Numbered from the stretch's first letter, positions 8,784-18,004 are shown. The stretch: 64,000 bases of DNA from Shewanella halifaxensis HAW-EB4 (GCF_000019185.1 NC_010334.1:3162001-3226000), one strand, 5' to 3'. The notes: generated from the letters alone by a model not told the origin. Numbers and translations are program-made.

Positions 8784-9085
8784 TTGTGATCACCAACATC
8801 TGAGTGGGCTAATTCGCAGAGATGAATAGTCAGATGTCGGTGCGGCTGTGGGCTTCGGTTTCAAGGATGAAACCGCAGAGCGGCCAAGGAGGGCTTTATA
8901 GCGTCCCACAGAAGTAGTGACATGTGAGCTTACTACGAGCAGTGCCTTTCTTCGTGGCCTCGGTGTTCCAATAACATCCGGCCAGTTCGCTACCCCTAGC
9001 TCTCGCTTATTAGCACATGGCTTCGCCATATTCGCCGTGGTGAATAACTTTGGTCCAATAACGAGTTATGGTTCTAGTGTGGTGG
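8784..9085. repeat. Probable interspersed repeat or mobile-element remnant
   Basis: This roughly 300-base stretch is more GC-rich than the usual spacers here and has no convincing gene. The minus strand is open for about 79 codons (9029-8790), but the composition (Arg/Pro/Ser/Thr-rich) is unlike a real protein. I recall similar multi-copy sequences in Shewanella and Vibrio genomes but cannot verify this. Its far end, GTCCAATAACGAGTTATGGT plus TCTA near 9053-9076, matches GTCCACTAACGAGTTAGAGT plus TCTA at 6997-7020 in 21 of 24 positions. The repeat therefore brackets the insertion sequence. Confidence 0.4.
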
Positions 9086-9117
9086 CATAGTTAATTTGGC
9101 CACTAACATTTAGACCA

Positions 9118-9145
9118 AAAAAAACCTGCACAATGCAGGTTTTTC
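9118..9145 (-). terminator. Terminator downstream of sohB
   Basis: The perfect stem AAAACCTGCA / TGCAGGTTTT with a CAA loop has T-runs on both strands. It lies 23 bases past the sohB stop. Confidence 0.85.
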
Positions 9146-9167
9146 TGGTGGTAAAACCGAGTCTCAA

Positions 9168-10196
9168 TTATTTAAGCGGCTGATTCTTCTCGGCAAACTT
9201 ATTAAAAATGGTATTAAAAGACAGTGATGCTCCATGGGCAATCTTATCTGATAATGTCTTCTTAAGCTGATAACGCACCTTAATAACGGTACGTTCGTTT
9301 GCCAGCTTCATAATCACATCATCACTGGTTGAAATTTCATCAACCAAGCCTAATTCAATAGCTTGCTGACCATACCAATGCTCACCCGTTGCCACTTTAT
9401 CAAGATCTAAATCGGGACGGTACTTGGCAATGAACTCTTTAAACAGCACATGAGTCTCTTCTAGCTCTTTCTGAAACTTCTCACGGCCTTCATCGGTATT
9501 TTCACCAAAGATGGTCAGGGTACGTTTAAAGTCACCTGCTGTGTGCTGCTCATAGTCAATATCGTGCTTTTTCAATAAACGATTAAAGTTAGGCACCTGA
9601 GCCACAACACCAATTGAACCTACGATGGCAAACGGCGCTGAATATATCTTATTCGCCACACAGGCCATCATATAACCACCACTGGCAGCCACTTTATCAA
9701 CACAGATGCTCAGAGGGATCTCAGCTTGTCGTAAACGGTCAAGCTGGCTTGATGCTAAACCATAGCCATGAACCATTCCGCCGCCGCTCTCAACATTAAC
9801 AATGACTTCATCGCCTTTATCAGCAATAGCAAGAATTGCACTGATCTCTTCACGCAGTGACGCGACTTCACTCGCGTCGATGCTGCCTTTAAAATCAACA
9901 ACAAAAACCTTAGGTTCGTTTTCTTCGACGTTATCTTTTTGCTCTTTCTCTTTAGCTTTCTCGTCGGCTTTTAACTGTTTTTCGTAAGCTTTAAATGCTT
10001 TCTTAGATAACAGCTCTTCTTTCAAGTCATGCTTCAATAACTTAAGGTTATCGCTTAGGTTCGTTAGCTTAAGCTCACCCTTTTCAGTTTTGTGCTTAAT
10101 AGAAGACGCAAGCACAACAATCACGACCGCAAGAATTGCGACCACAATGGTCACCGCCTTGGCCAAAAACAAACCGTACTCGTACAAGAATTCCAA
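9168..10196 (-). CDS. sohB: SohB, inner-membrane S49 family peptidase
   Basis: This 342-residue protein matches SohB in length and layout. One N-terminal membrane segment lies at about residues 8-31, followed by a charged Lys/Glu-rich linker at 40-95 and a periplasmic ClpP/crotonase-fold S49 domain. Ser172 in VAASGGYMMA and Lys224 in GDFKRTLTIF fit the SohB/SppA Ser-Lys dyad. SohB acts as a membrane-bound protease related to signal peptide peptidase A; its natural substrates are not well defined. In E. coli sohB neighbours yciK. Here the lipase gene lies between them and runs in the same direction, separated from sohB by a terminator. Confidence 0.92.
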   Translation of the reverse strand: MEFLYEYGLFLAKAVTIVVAILAVVIVVLASSIKHKTEKGELKLTNLSDNLKLLKHDLKEELLSKKAFKAYEKQLKADEKAKEKEQKDNVEENEPKVFVVDFKGSIDASEVASLREEISAILAIADKGDEVIVNVESGGGMVHGYGLASSQLDRLRQAEIPLSICVDKVAASGGYMMACVANKIYSAPFAIVGSIGVVAQVPNFNRLLKKHDIDYEQHTAGDFKRTLTIFGENTDEGREKFQKELEETHVLFKEFIAKYRPDLDLDKVATGEHWYGQQAIELGLVDEISTSDDVIMKLANERTVIKVRYQLKKTLSDKIAHGASLSFNTIFNKFAEKNQPLK

Positions 10197-10276
10197 AATA
10201 TTCTCCAGCTAAACCAATTCTATCTCTTCAATTGGTCGCTATTCTACCAGCCTATTTGCCAATAAAACATGTCAAT

Positions 10277-10307
10277 AAAAAACCCAGCTTTCGCTGGGTC
10301 TTTTTTT
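10277..10307 (-). terminator. Terminator downstream of the lipase gene
   Basis: The stem ACCCAGC / GCTGGGT with a TTTC loop is flanked by A- and T-runs, so it can work on either strand. It lies between the lipase gene and sohB. Confidence 0.85.
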
Positions 10308-10334
10308 AAACAATTCTAGATTTTATTGTAAGCA

Positions 10335-12833
10335 CTATTGAGCACAGGGAGCGACTACATATTGTGCAGCCTCACCTGTCACTAAACCAAGGAATATCGT
10401 TGGGCTATCCGCCTCTGGAAGACCTGCACTGTATGAGAAGAAAGCTGCCTGAGTTTGCATCTCTACCGTTGCAACATCTTCAAACCCATCAGTCACACCA
10501 TCAACAGGTGATGGATCGATAAGCGAACTATGATGCCCCTTAGAGAAGCGAACCGCTCCAGAGCCTACTGTAGTGCTATCAACACAAGCTAACCCTAGGT
10601 TCTCAATCAGAGGCTCCGTACCCGAAACAGGATACCCTGCCACACGGTTTGGCAGCACTTGATCTGGGAGGCTATTCGCACCATCACCAACAACCTCAAT
10701 GATATGCAGCGGAAGTCCCGTTGCTTTAAGCATAGCCGCATGGTTAATCGGATCCGCGCTATCCACTGCTGTTTGAACGGCAAAGGCAAATGTCGGTAGG
10801 AAAGCATCATAAACCGATTTAACTAACGCATCATACTCAGGCGTATCGGGTAAGAAACCGTGTTCTTTATTCGCTTCCTCCACCAGTGCCATAAAGGCCT
10901 CTGTGGTAACGATATTCTCAAACAGCATTGGGCCAAATGTCGCCGACCCAACAAAGGTTCCAGCAAAACCACCGGTTGGTGCCACTAATGACGCCGCGTT
11001 TAGCTTATACACATGACTCAAATCCGCTCCAGTTGGATGCGTAAGCCCGGTGCTTGCGTAAGTCGCAAAGTTAGTGCCCACAATAGCCCCTAAACTGAGG
11101 CCTTGAGCACTGAATTGATTCGCATCAAACAGTTGGGGAGCACCAAGTTCCATCAGCTTTCCAGCATAGCCGGTAAACGCAGCGCGAAGTGCTAGATGAT
11201 CAAATGTCGCTTGGCGGAAGTTATCACGTACCGTTAATGTACTGCCAATATTGATAAAAGCTAAGGGATCGCCCAATGAGAATAAGACATCGTCGCCAAC
11301 AACGGCCCCAAATTCTGGTGAAGAAGCCGAAACGGTATAAGCCCCAGGTACAAGTAAACCTTTACCAAACGAGCGAGCGCCATGTAGCGGCATATCGATA
11401 GCGATTGTTGCTACGCCAAGCTCACCATAGGTCCCCGCATAAGCAAATGCCATCTCTTTACCGCCACCTAAACCATGCATAGCAATAGTCACTGGCCAAC
11501 CAGCTGCCGGAGCGGGTGCAAAGTTAGGTACCGTCATTTGAACGGGGACAACTTCATAGTTTCTGATCTGTGGGATTGGATTAAACTTAGTTAAGTGTCT
11601 TGCCTTATCGGCAGCTGTGCCATCATCTAGCATCCAAAGTTTACCCGCTAACTGAGCAGGGTCACTCAGCGCGGCAATCGGATCCTCTATACCATTTTCA
11701 ATCGCTTGGGCAAAATAGTTATCTTGACTCAGAGTGCCACTTTCAAGCGCCTTTAATACTGAAACAGGACTGTCATAAGCCGCTGACCAAATACCGTTAA
11801 TCGTTGCATTACCATCAGCATCTAAACAGCTCGTCGATGAACACTCGCCGTAAACAGGTAGCTTAATTGCTGCACTCCAAACATTGACCTTACTTGCCCC
11901 TTCATAGGCGGGGTGCAGCTCTGGCATCATTAACGCTTGTGCCAGAGTAAATCCGCTATCTGTTGGCGCTTGAACGAACTCTGGCATATAGCCAGGTTGG
12001 CCAGCAATCAAGAGTTTCGAGACTTCGTACACATCGGCGACAGATTGTGTTGTGAAAAGCCCTGAATAGCTAAGCGAGTCAGTATCAACCCCTGCTCCAG
12101 CCAAGCCTTTCTCATAACTGTTCACAGCCGCTTGCAGCGCTAGCTGATCAGGTGTTTCAAGTGGCTTAGTCTCGATATCGAGTTTTAACAGTACGTATGT
12201 AGCGGATGGAGCAATTGCTCGACCTGCTGAGTCTTGAATGAGTGAGGTAGTGGCATAAATATAAGATTGATTGGGTTTAAGTGGCTTTAATGGAACAATT
12301 GCAATGGTATTACCCGATGTTGTCGTAACAAAATCAACACCAAACTGCAGCTCAGCGCCAACCTTACAAGCTGTTATATCCGGTGCCGATTTACACTCAG
12401 GATCCGATGATAAGCCCCCGCCTACCGTAGCTTCAAACATCTTAACCGCACCTGGTTGCTCAACCGATACTTTGCTTAATGTCAGCATCGCGCCATCGTT
12501 ATCCATGGCAGGTGCCACTTCGATACTGATAGGGGCCGTTGTCGACCAACCATCTAACGCGCCGAGTGCGATAGTCGGATCGGTGTAATCACCGTTCTCT
12601 TCACTTGGCGCAGTGGGATCATCGCTTTTAGGAATATTGATGGTGCCATCGGTAGTGCCGCTAAAGAGAATATCGTTTGGTTTTGGTAACTCACCATTTC
12701 CCGGATCAAAAACGATAACAGACTGGGGGACAAGTGGTTCAGTTTTGTCCACTAATTCATCATAAGTATCTTCGCTACAAGCGCTGAGCCCCAATGCAGA
12801 GGTGATTGCTACGCCCAAAAAGAGTTTTTTCAT
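10335..12833 (-). CDS. VolA/Pla-1/cef-family lipase lipoprotein
   Basis: The product is 832 residues with a lipoprotein signal whose lipobox is LSAC (Cys19). The C-terminal half is an alpha/beta hydrolase. An oxyanion-type AMHGLGGGKE loop lies at about 451-460. The nucleophile is Ser580 in the GLSLG elbow, and a late GHHSSL segment near the C-terminus can supply the histidine. Length and layout fit the Pla-1/cef extracellular lipase family (TIGR03502), whose Vibrio member VolA is a surface-exposed lysophospholipase that frees fatty acids for uptake. Surface display here is inferred from that homologue. The gene has its own terminator and is divergent from yciK. Lipase class is confident; exact substrate is not. 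Confidence 0.85.
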   Translation of the reverse strand: MKKLFLGVAITSALGLSACSEDTYDELVDKTEPLVPQSVIVFDPGNGELPKPNDILFSGTTDGTINIPKSDDPTAPSEENGDYTDPTIALGALDGWSTTAPISIEVAPAMDNDGAMLTLSKVSVEQPGAVKMFEATVGGGLSSDPECKSAPDITACKVGAELQFGVDFVTTTSGNTIAIVPLKPLKPNQSYIYATTSLIQDSAGRAIAPSATYVLLKLDIETKPLETPDQLALQAAVNSYEKGLAGAGVDTDSLSYSGLFTTQSVADVYEVSKLLIAGQPGYMPEFVQAPTDSGFTLAQALMMPELHPAYEGASKVNVWSAAIKLPVYGECSSTSCLDADGNATINGIWSAAYDSPVSVLKALESGTLSQDNYFAQAIENGIEDPIAALSDPAQLAGKLWMLDDGTAADKARHLTKFNPIPQIRNYEVVPVQMTVPNFAPAPAAGWPVTIAMHGLGGGKEMAFAYAGTYGELGVATIAIDMPLHGARSFGKGLLVPGAYTVSASSPEFGAVVGDDVLFSLGDPLAFINIGSTLTVRDNFRQATFDHLALRAAFTGYAGKLMELGAPQLFDANQFSAQGLSLGAIVGTNFATYASTGLTHPTGADLSHVYKLNAASLVAPTGGFAGTFVGSATFGPMLFENIVTTEAFMALVEEANKEHGFLPDTPEYDALVKSVYDAFLPTFAFAVQTAVDSADPINHAAMLKATGLPLHIIEVVGDGANSLPDQVLPNRVAGYPVSGTEPLIENLGLACVDSTTVGSGAVRFSKGHHSSLIDPSPVDGVTDGFEDVATVEMQTQAAFFSYSAGLPEADSPTIFLGLVTGEAAQYVVAPCAQ

Positions 12834-13094
12834 CTTTTTTCCCCAAATCTTGTTGTAATAATTTTGTTTTCACTTGAAATTGGTCACAATAGTCAACAAA
12901 GTATGACCAAGAGGACTTATCGTTAGTCCTTAGCTAGACTCAAGTTAACGTAAAATTATTGACTTAGCTACATTTTTGTCACATTTGAACACCAATTGAG
13001 CAGGCGAAGGTTAATCGTTTGTTTAAAACAGCTGTTTATCACATCAGCGACTCTAGAAGTGACGGGCGTTTGAGCTCTGAGGAAGTAATAACTC

Positions 13095-13832
13095 ATGTTG
13101 GAATATCAAGCTGCAAAAGATCTACTAAAAGACAAAACTATTTTAGTCACTGGTGCCGGAGACGGTATAGGTAAGGCTGCGGCGATCGCTTTTGCAAAAC
13201 ACGGTGCAACAGTCATCTTGTTAGGCAAGACAGTTAAAAAATTAGAAGCCGTATATGATCAAATTGAACAAGCGGGTTACCCCACACCAGCCATTATTCC
13301 GCTTGATCTGAAAGGTGCCACCGAACAACACTATAAAGATATGGCCGACACTATCGAAGAGCAATTTGGTCAGCTTGAAGGGCTACTACATAATGCGAGC
13401 GTCTTAGGTGTGTTAGGTCCGTTCGAGCATATGACGATGAACACAGTTGAAGAAGTGATGCAAGTAAACGTTATTGCCGAGATCATGCTCACTAAGGCCT
13501 TACTGCCCGTAATGCGTAAATCAACAAGTGCATCACTCCTGTTTACCTCTAGCAGTGTTGGCCGTCAAGGCCGCGCATATTGGGGGGAATACGCTATTTC
13601 TAAATTTGCCACCGAAGGTATGATGCAGTCACTTGCTGATGAGTATGAAGATACCAATATACGTGTTAACAGCATTAACCCCGGTGCGACTCGCACAGGT
13701 ATGCGCGCAAATGCCTTCCCAGCTGAGAACCCACAGACGCTAAAAGCTCCTGATGAGATCATGTCAACTTACCTATACTTAATGGGTGACGACTCAAAAG
13801 AGATAAATGGCCAACAACTAAATGCTCAGTAA
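13095..13832 (+). CDS. yciK: YciK, short-chain dehydrogenase/reductase
   Basis: This 245-residue SDR-family oxidoreductase has a nucleotide-binding TGAGDGIG motif at residues 19-26, an N-A-S element (HNAS, 99-102), Ser near 153, and the catalytic Tyr166-A-I-S-Lys170. The whole chain matches the YciK proteins of enterobacteria and Shewanella. The physiological substrate is not established. A GAGGAAG site precedes the ATG. It is transcribed divergently from the lipase and converges on rluB, with which it shares a bidirectional terminator. In E. coli yciK is also close to sohB and rluB, so the neighbourhood is conserved. Confidence 0.92.
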   Translation: MLEYQAAKDLLKDKTILVTGAGDGIGKAAAIAFAKHGATVILLGKTVKKLEAVYDQIEQAGYPTPAIIPLDLKGATEQHYKDMADTIEEQFGQLEGLLHNASVLGVLGPFEHMTMNTVEEVMQVNVIAEIMLTKALLPVMRKSTSASLLFTSSSVGRQGRAYWGEYAISKFATEGMMQSLADEYEDTNIRVNSINPGATRTGMRANAFPAENPQTLKAPDEIMSTYLYLMGDDSKEINGQQLNAQ

Positions 13833-13884
13833 GCCACTCTTATATCAATTGCAAATAAAGCATTGAAAATAAACAGTTGAAAAA

Positions 13885-13914
13885 CAAAAAGGCCGCTAAG
13901 TTAGCGGCCTTTTT
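13885..13914. terminator. Bidirectional terminator between yciK and rluB
   Basis: The stem GGCCGCT / AGCGGCC with a short AAGTT loop has A- and T-runs on the two sides. It serves both convergent genes. Confidence 0.88.
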
Positions 13915-13963
13915 AATACTTATCTTTTAATCAACAATATTTAATCGATAAGCGACTTAGCAA

Positions 13964-14836
13964 TTAGCTACGCTGACGCGATGGCTTTGGTCTACCCGAA
14001 GCAACTTTATGTTTATGCACGGCACGTTTAATTTTTGCGCTACGTACTTTATTACGAGCAACACTGTGCTTATCGGTACCCAGTATTGAACGTGTTTCTT
14101 CATCCATACCGGCAGTCTTACGTAAGTAGTTCACTTGTTCAATTGGCAGCTCAATCCAACCACCACGAGGTAGAGATTTAGGCAGCTCAATCATACCGTA
14201 ACGAATACGGATAAGACGGCTTACTTGAACTTCTTGAGATTCCCATAGACGACGAACTTCGCGATTACGGCCTTCAGCTAAGCTAACGTGCCACCACTTG
14301 TTCATGCCTTCGCCACCAGCGGCTTTAACTTTGTCAAAGTTCGCGGGGCCATCTTCTAGGGTCACGCCCATACGCAGACGCTGAATACATGCGTCATTAA
14401 CCTCACCAAAAGTACGTACAGCGTATTCACGCTCAACTTCATTTGATGGGTGCATCAAGCGGTTTGCTAGTTCACCGTCAGAGGTAAACAATAATAGACC
14501 TGAAGTGTTAATGTCCAATCGTCCAACTGCAACCCAGCGTGAATCACGAGTTTTTGGTAGACGATCAAATACCGTTGGGCGACCTTCTGGATCTTTACGA
14601 CTACAGATCTCACCTTCAGGCTTATGGTACGCTATCACTCGGCACACCACATCTTCTTCAGAACGAATAGAAACTGTACGCCCATCGATACGAATTTTAG
14701 CGTCAGTTTCAACGCGATCGCCTAGGCTTGCAATTTCACCGTCAACACTAACTCGACCTGCAGCAATCCATGCCTCCATCTCACGACGGGAGCCATGGCC
14801 TGCACGGGCCAAGACTTTCTGCAATTTTTCACTCAT
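13964..14836 (-). CDS. rluB: RluB, 23S rRNA pseudouridine-2605 synthase
   Basis: This 290-residue protein has an N-terminal S4 RNA-binding domain (KLQKVLARAGHGSRREME) and an RsuA/RluB-type pseudouridine synthase domain. The catalytic aspartate is Asp108 in GRLDINTSG. A basic C-terminal tail rich in Lys and Arg is typical of RluB. It converts U2605 of 23S rRNA to pseudouridine (E. coli numbering). Its ATG overlaps the end of scpB by 8 bases, so the two are translationally coupled in the order scpA-scpB-rluB. This association is common across bacteria. Confidence 0.94.
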   Translation of the reverse strand: MSEKLQKVLARAGHGSRREMEAWIAAGRVSVDGEIASLGDRVETDAKIRIDGRTVSIRSEEDVVCRVIAYHKPEGEICSRKDPEGRPTVFDRLPKTRDSRWVAVGRLDINTSGLLLFTSDGELANRLMHPSNEVEREYAVRTFGEVNDACIQRLRMGVTLEDGPANFDKVKAAGGEGMNKWWHVSLAEGRNREVRRLWESQEVQVSRLIRIRYGMIELPKSLPRGGWIELPIEQVNYLRKTAGMDEETRSILGTDKHSVARNKVRSAKIKRAVHKHKVASGRPKPSRQRS

Positions 14837-15425
14837 TAGTAGACTCTTCTATATTTTCGGTCACGACTTTTTCAGTTGAAAAAAGCGCGGCCAATGATTC
14901 GGCATCCGACAAATGTGGAAGATCCACAATACTGTCTAAGCCGAAATAAGCTAGAAACTCGGTCGTCGTTGCATAAAGCGCTGGCCTTCCCGGCACCTCT
15001 TTATGTCCAACAACTTTAATCCAGTTTCTATCGTTTAAACTTTTTATAATGTGGCTGCTCACGGCAACCCCACGTACAAACTCAATGTCACCTCGGGTGA
15101 CAGGTTGGCGGTAAGCAATGACAGCCAAGGTTTCTAACGTCGCACGCGAATATTTCGGTGCTTTTTCTTGCCATAACGGTTGCAAAAATGGACTCAATTC
15201 AGCCAATGTCTGGAATCGATATCCCCCCGCTACTTTTACTAATTGTACACCTCGATCTTCATAATCGAGCTGTAACTCATCAATACATGCCTTAATTTTT
15301 ACCCGCGACACATTAAAGTTAGACAGTACAGTCTCTTTCAATGCTTTAATCGTCATCGGCTTTGCCAACACAAACAGGCTGGCTTCAATTAACTGCTTAA
15401 GCTGATCTGGATTTATCTGAGACAA
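14829..15425 (-). CDS. scpB: ScpB, segregation and condensation protein B
   Basis: This 198-residue protein has the winged-helix pair of ScpB (for example TRATLETLAVIAYRQPVTRGD as the conserved core, of which I cite the segment at about residues 92-113). ScpB is the kite subunit of the SMC-ScpAB chromosome-organising complex. Translation seems to start at TTG at 15425, which directly follows the scpA stop codon TGA with no spacer. An AGGG about nine bases upstream can serve as ribosome site. The coding end overlaps rluB. No smc or mukB gene is in the window. Confidence 0.92.
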   Translation of the reverse strand: MSQINPDQLKQLIEASLFVLAKPMTIKALKETVLSNFNVSRVKIKACIDELQLDYEDRGVQLVKVAGGYRFQTLAELSPFLQPLWQEKAPKYSRATLETLAVIAYRQPVTRGDIEFVRGVAVSSHIIKSLNDRNWIKVVGHKEVPGRPALYATTTEFLAYFGLDSIVDLPHLSDAESLAALFSTEKVVTENIEESTNE

Positions 15426-16214
15426 TCAGTACGCCCTAACATGTATAGTTGAAAATGGCTCAGCTTGTACAAGCTCAACCAGCAACTCTTTGACTAACTC
15501 CATTAACGCTAAGAAACTCACGACCACACCGCTGCGCCCCTCTTCAAAATCAAATAGCGCTTCAAACGGTAGATAGGTTTCAGCATTAAGCTTTGCCAAA
15601 ATCTGCGCCATACGCTCGCGAGTCGATAACACTTCTCGCACGACATGATGGCTTTCTGTCGCTTCAATGCGCTTTAATACCGATGAAAATGCTCTGGCAA
15701 TCTCTGTAAGCGAGACCTCTGGAGGCAGTAACTCAGGCTTAATATTGGCGGCTGGAACCGCTTTTGCCTGAAACAGATCTCGCTCCATTCTAGGCAATTC
15801 ATCCAGCTTTTCCTGCGCGTCTTTGATCACTTCATAGGCTTTAAGCTGACGGATCAACTGTGCCCGAGGATCTTCTTCATCTTCTTGCTCAATCTCGGGT
15901 CTTGGTAACAATAGACGAGACTTAATCTCGGCTAAGGTTGCCGCCATGACCAGATAATCTGCCGCGAGCTCAACACGAGCTCCCTGCAGCAAATTAACGT
16001 ACTCAAGGTACTGCTGCGTAATAGAAAAAACCGGTAAATCTACAACATCAAGCTTTTGTTTGCGGATTAAGTAAAGCAGAAGATCTAATGGCCCTTCAAA
16101 AGACTCGAGAAAAACCTCTAATGCCTCTGGCGGAATAAAAAGGTCTTTTGGCATCACCTTAAACGGTTGGCCGCGAACAACGGCTAAAGGCAATTTTTGC
16201 TGAACGCCCTCCAT
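15426..16214 (-). CDS. scpA: ScpA, segregation and condensation protein A
   Basis: The product is 262 residues and matches the kleisin ScpA: an N-terminal FEGPLDLLLYLIRKQKLDV helix region that contacts ScpB/SMC (about residues 39-57), an acidic middle, and a C-terminal winged helix (LMELVKELLVELVQAEPF). ScpA closes the SMC ring during chromosome compaction and segregation. An AGAGGG site lies just upstream of the ATG. The stop abuts the scpB start, showing tight coupling. The spacer upstream carries a palindromic repeat. In Shewanella-type genomes this pair sits next to yciO and rnm, as here. Confidence 0.93.
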   Translation of the reverse strand: MEGVQQKLPLAVVRGQPFKVMPKDLFIPPEALEVFLESFEGPLDLLLYLIRKQKLDVVDLPVFSITQQYLEYVNLLQGARVELAADYLVMAATLAEIKSRLLLPRPEIEQEDEEDPRAQLIRQLKAYEVIKDAQEKLDELPRMERDLFQAKAVPAANIKPELLPPEVSLTEIARAFSSVLKRIEATESHHVVREVLSTRERMAQILAKLNAETYLPFEALFDFEEGRSGVVVSFLALMELVKELLVELVQAEPFSTIHVRAY

Positions 16215-16256
16215 CCGTAAACCCTCTATATTTTCGCAAACGCGCGATTATACCTG

Positions 16257-16313
16257 TATACCCAAGCTACCTCAAGCTACTCGTTTCAGAGCACAGCTAT
16301 AGGTGACTTGGGT
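16257..16313. repeat. Long imperfect palindromic repeat (REP-like)
   Basis: The outer arms TACCCAAG and CTTGGGTA are perfect. The inner arms (CTACCTCAAGCTA against TAGCTGTGCTCT-type partners) pair imperfectly, giving a hairpin of about 57 bases with the top near TTTC. It lies in the scpA upstream spacer. The sequence resembles palindromic intergenic repeats that I recall from Shewanella and Vibrio. Confidence 0.55.
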
Positions 16314-16390
16314 ACAAATGTTCCCAGATTAAAGCAATTGCGGTTATCGTTTGCTGATAACAACAGCGACCTTTAACAACGGCATCGATT

Positions 16391-17011
16391 TTAGAGGAAT
16401 GGCGTTACGTCACCAGCGCCTTCACGGATCACCTCAATCTCACCGTCAGATAAGTCAATTACCGTGGTTGGCTTCTCGCCTAAATAGCCACCGTGAATAA
16501 TCAAGTCCACTTGATGCTCTAGAATATCGCGAATATGCTCAGGATCTGATTCAGTAAACTCTTGGCCCGGTAAAATCAAACTGGTCGACATTAATGGCTC
16601 ACCTAAGGCTTCTAGCAAAGCCAGAGCTATTACATTGTCAGGTACACGGATACCGATTGTCTTCTTTTTCGGATTTTGAAGGCGTTTAGGCACTTCTTTC
16701 GATGCCATAAAAATAAACGTGTAAGGACCCGGTGTATTTTGCTTAAGCAAGCGGTAAGCTTGGTTATCAACGCGAGCGTATGTTGCTAGCTCAGATTGAT
16801 CACGGCACATCAACGAAAAATTATGATCGTTATCAATCTGTCTGATGCGCGCAATTTTGCTCATCGCGTTTTTATCACCGATTAGGCAACCTAATGCATA
16901 ACCTGAATCGGTTGGATACACAATCACACCACCGCTTTTAATCACGTTCACAGCTTGGCTAATTAAGCGCGTTTGAGGGTTTTCCTCATGCACATAAAAA
17001 AACTGACTCAT
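16391..17011 (-). CDS. yciO: YciO, Sua5/YrdC/YciO-family protein
   Basis: The start is placed at the ATG at 17011, giving 206 residues that begin MSQFFYVHEENPQTRL, the same beginning as E. coli YciO; a 10-residue upstream extension is unlikely. The YrdC-like fold is seen in GGVIVYPTDSGYALGCLIGDKN-type strands and the later MSTSLILPG segment. Relatives in the TsaC group make threonylcarbamoyl-AMP for the t6A37 tRNA modification; YciO has been described as a related, less well defined enzyme. The start codon overlaps the stop of rnm as ATGA, so the two genes are coupled. Confidence 0.88.
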   Translation of the reverse strand: MSQFFYVHEENPQTRLISQAVNVIKSGGVIVYPTDSGYALGCLIGDKNAMSKIARIRQIDNDHNFSLMCRDQSELATYARVDNQAYRLLKQNTPGPYTFIFMASKEVPKRLQNPKKKTIGIRVPDNVIALALLEALGEPLMSTSLILPGQEFTESDPEHIRDILEHQVDLIIHGGYLGEKPTTVIDLSDGEIEVIREGAGDVTPFL

Positions 17012-17886
17012 TGTACTACCTTCCATTTCTCTGATTGCCAAACCCAGTTCACTCCTTGGGGTTGGAACATATTTTTACCAATTTCAATCCAGCTGCCAGG
17101 AAAGTGAAAATCACTGCCTAACGAGCATGTCAGCCCATTTTGGATACTTAGCGAGATAAGATTATTGCGATCATCTATGGTCTGCTGGCCTAACACCACT
17201 TCCATCGCATCACCGCCAGCCTCTTTATATTCACGCACTAAGCGCTTAAGCCATTTAGCCGACAATTTATAACCGCTCGGATGCGCCAATACAGAGACGC
17301 CACCGGCTCGATGAATAATCTCAATCGCGCTGGCCATGTCGCCCCAGTTATTGGGAACATATCCCGTCTTTCCACGAGCTAAATACTTTTTAAATACATT
17401 GGCAGTATTGGTAGCGTACCCTTTTTCTGCTAACCAACGCGCGTAGTGTCCTCGGCTAATCGCCGCTTCACCAGCATAAGCTTTTGCGCCATCATAGGCG
17501 CCCTCTATACCCGCCTTTGCTAAGCGCTCACCAATCTCTTGGGCTCGGCTCGATCGTAACTCACGTTGATTGTGTAAAAATGCGGCCAAGTCGACATTAT
17601 CGGTATCAACATTGAGTGCCACGATGTGAATATCAAAATTATTCCAACGAGTTGAGATCTCAACGCCGTTAATAAGTGCTAATGGGGTCTCATGTGCCTG
17701 ATTAAACTCATGTGCCTCTTTTAAGCCATCTGTGGTGTCGTGATCGGTAATGGCAAATATCTGCACGCCTTTACTTATCGCGCGCGCTATTAATTCTGAT
17801 GGGGTTAGTTGACCATCGGATGCGGTCGTGTGGCTGTGCAAGTCAACCAATATACAGTCTGTGGTATTTTCATCTTTCATGGCCAT
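17008..17886 (-). CDS. rnm: RNase AM (TrpH/YciV), PHP-domain phosphoesterase
   Basis: The product is 292 residues with a PHP domain: VDLHSHTTASDGQLTP near residue 14, FAITDHDTTDG near 40, LINGVEIST, SVLAHPSGY and GLTCSLGSDFHFPG supply the usual metal-binding His, Asp and Glu residues. E. coli RNase AM (formerly TrpH/YciV) is a 5'-3' exonuclease that matures 5' ends of rRNAs and acts on short RNA and pAp. The start may be 17886 or the ATG two codons later (17880); neither has a clear ribosome site. The stop overlaps yciO by four bases, as in the conserved rnm-yciO pair. Confidence 0.9.
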   Translation of the reverse strand: MAMKDENTTDCILVDLHSHTTASDGQLTPSELIARAISKGVQIFAITDHDTTDGLKEAHEFNQAHETPLALINGVEISTRWNNFDIHIVALNVDTDNVDLAAFLHNQRELRSSRAQEIGERLAKAGIEGAYDGAKAYAGEAAISRGHYARWLAEKGYATNTANVFKKYLARGKTGYVPNNWGDMASAIEIIHRAGGVSVLAHPSGYKLSAKWLKRLVREYKEAGGDAMEVVLGQQTIDDRNNLISLSIQNGLTCSLGSDFHFPGSWIEIGKNMFQPQGVNWVWQSEKWKVVQ

Positions 17887-18004
17887 ATGATACTTGAGTT
17901 TACCGATTAAAGGTGATTTTAATCCGGTTTTTGGTCATTAAATCTAACTCAAACTCTAACTCAAAATACAGCCTAGAAGGGAAAGCTGCGCTAGGTGGCA
18001 GCTG

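Noticed and set aside
8768..8800. Xer/dif-like recombination site at the insertion target
   Set aside because: Only about half of the XerC-arm positions match and the XerD arm does not, so it is not supported.
8790..9029. 79-codon minus-strand frame as a protein gene
   Set aside because: Odd Arg/Pro/Ser/Thr composition, no ribosome site, and location in a probable repeat; treated as non-coding.
16343..16361. GTTATC/GATAAC hairpin as terminator of yciO
   Set aside because: The stem is only six A/T-rich pairs and no T-run follows on the minus strand.
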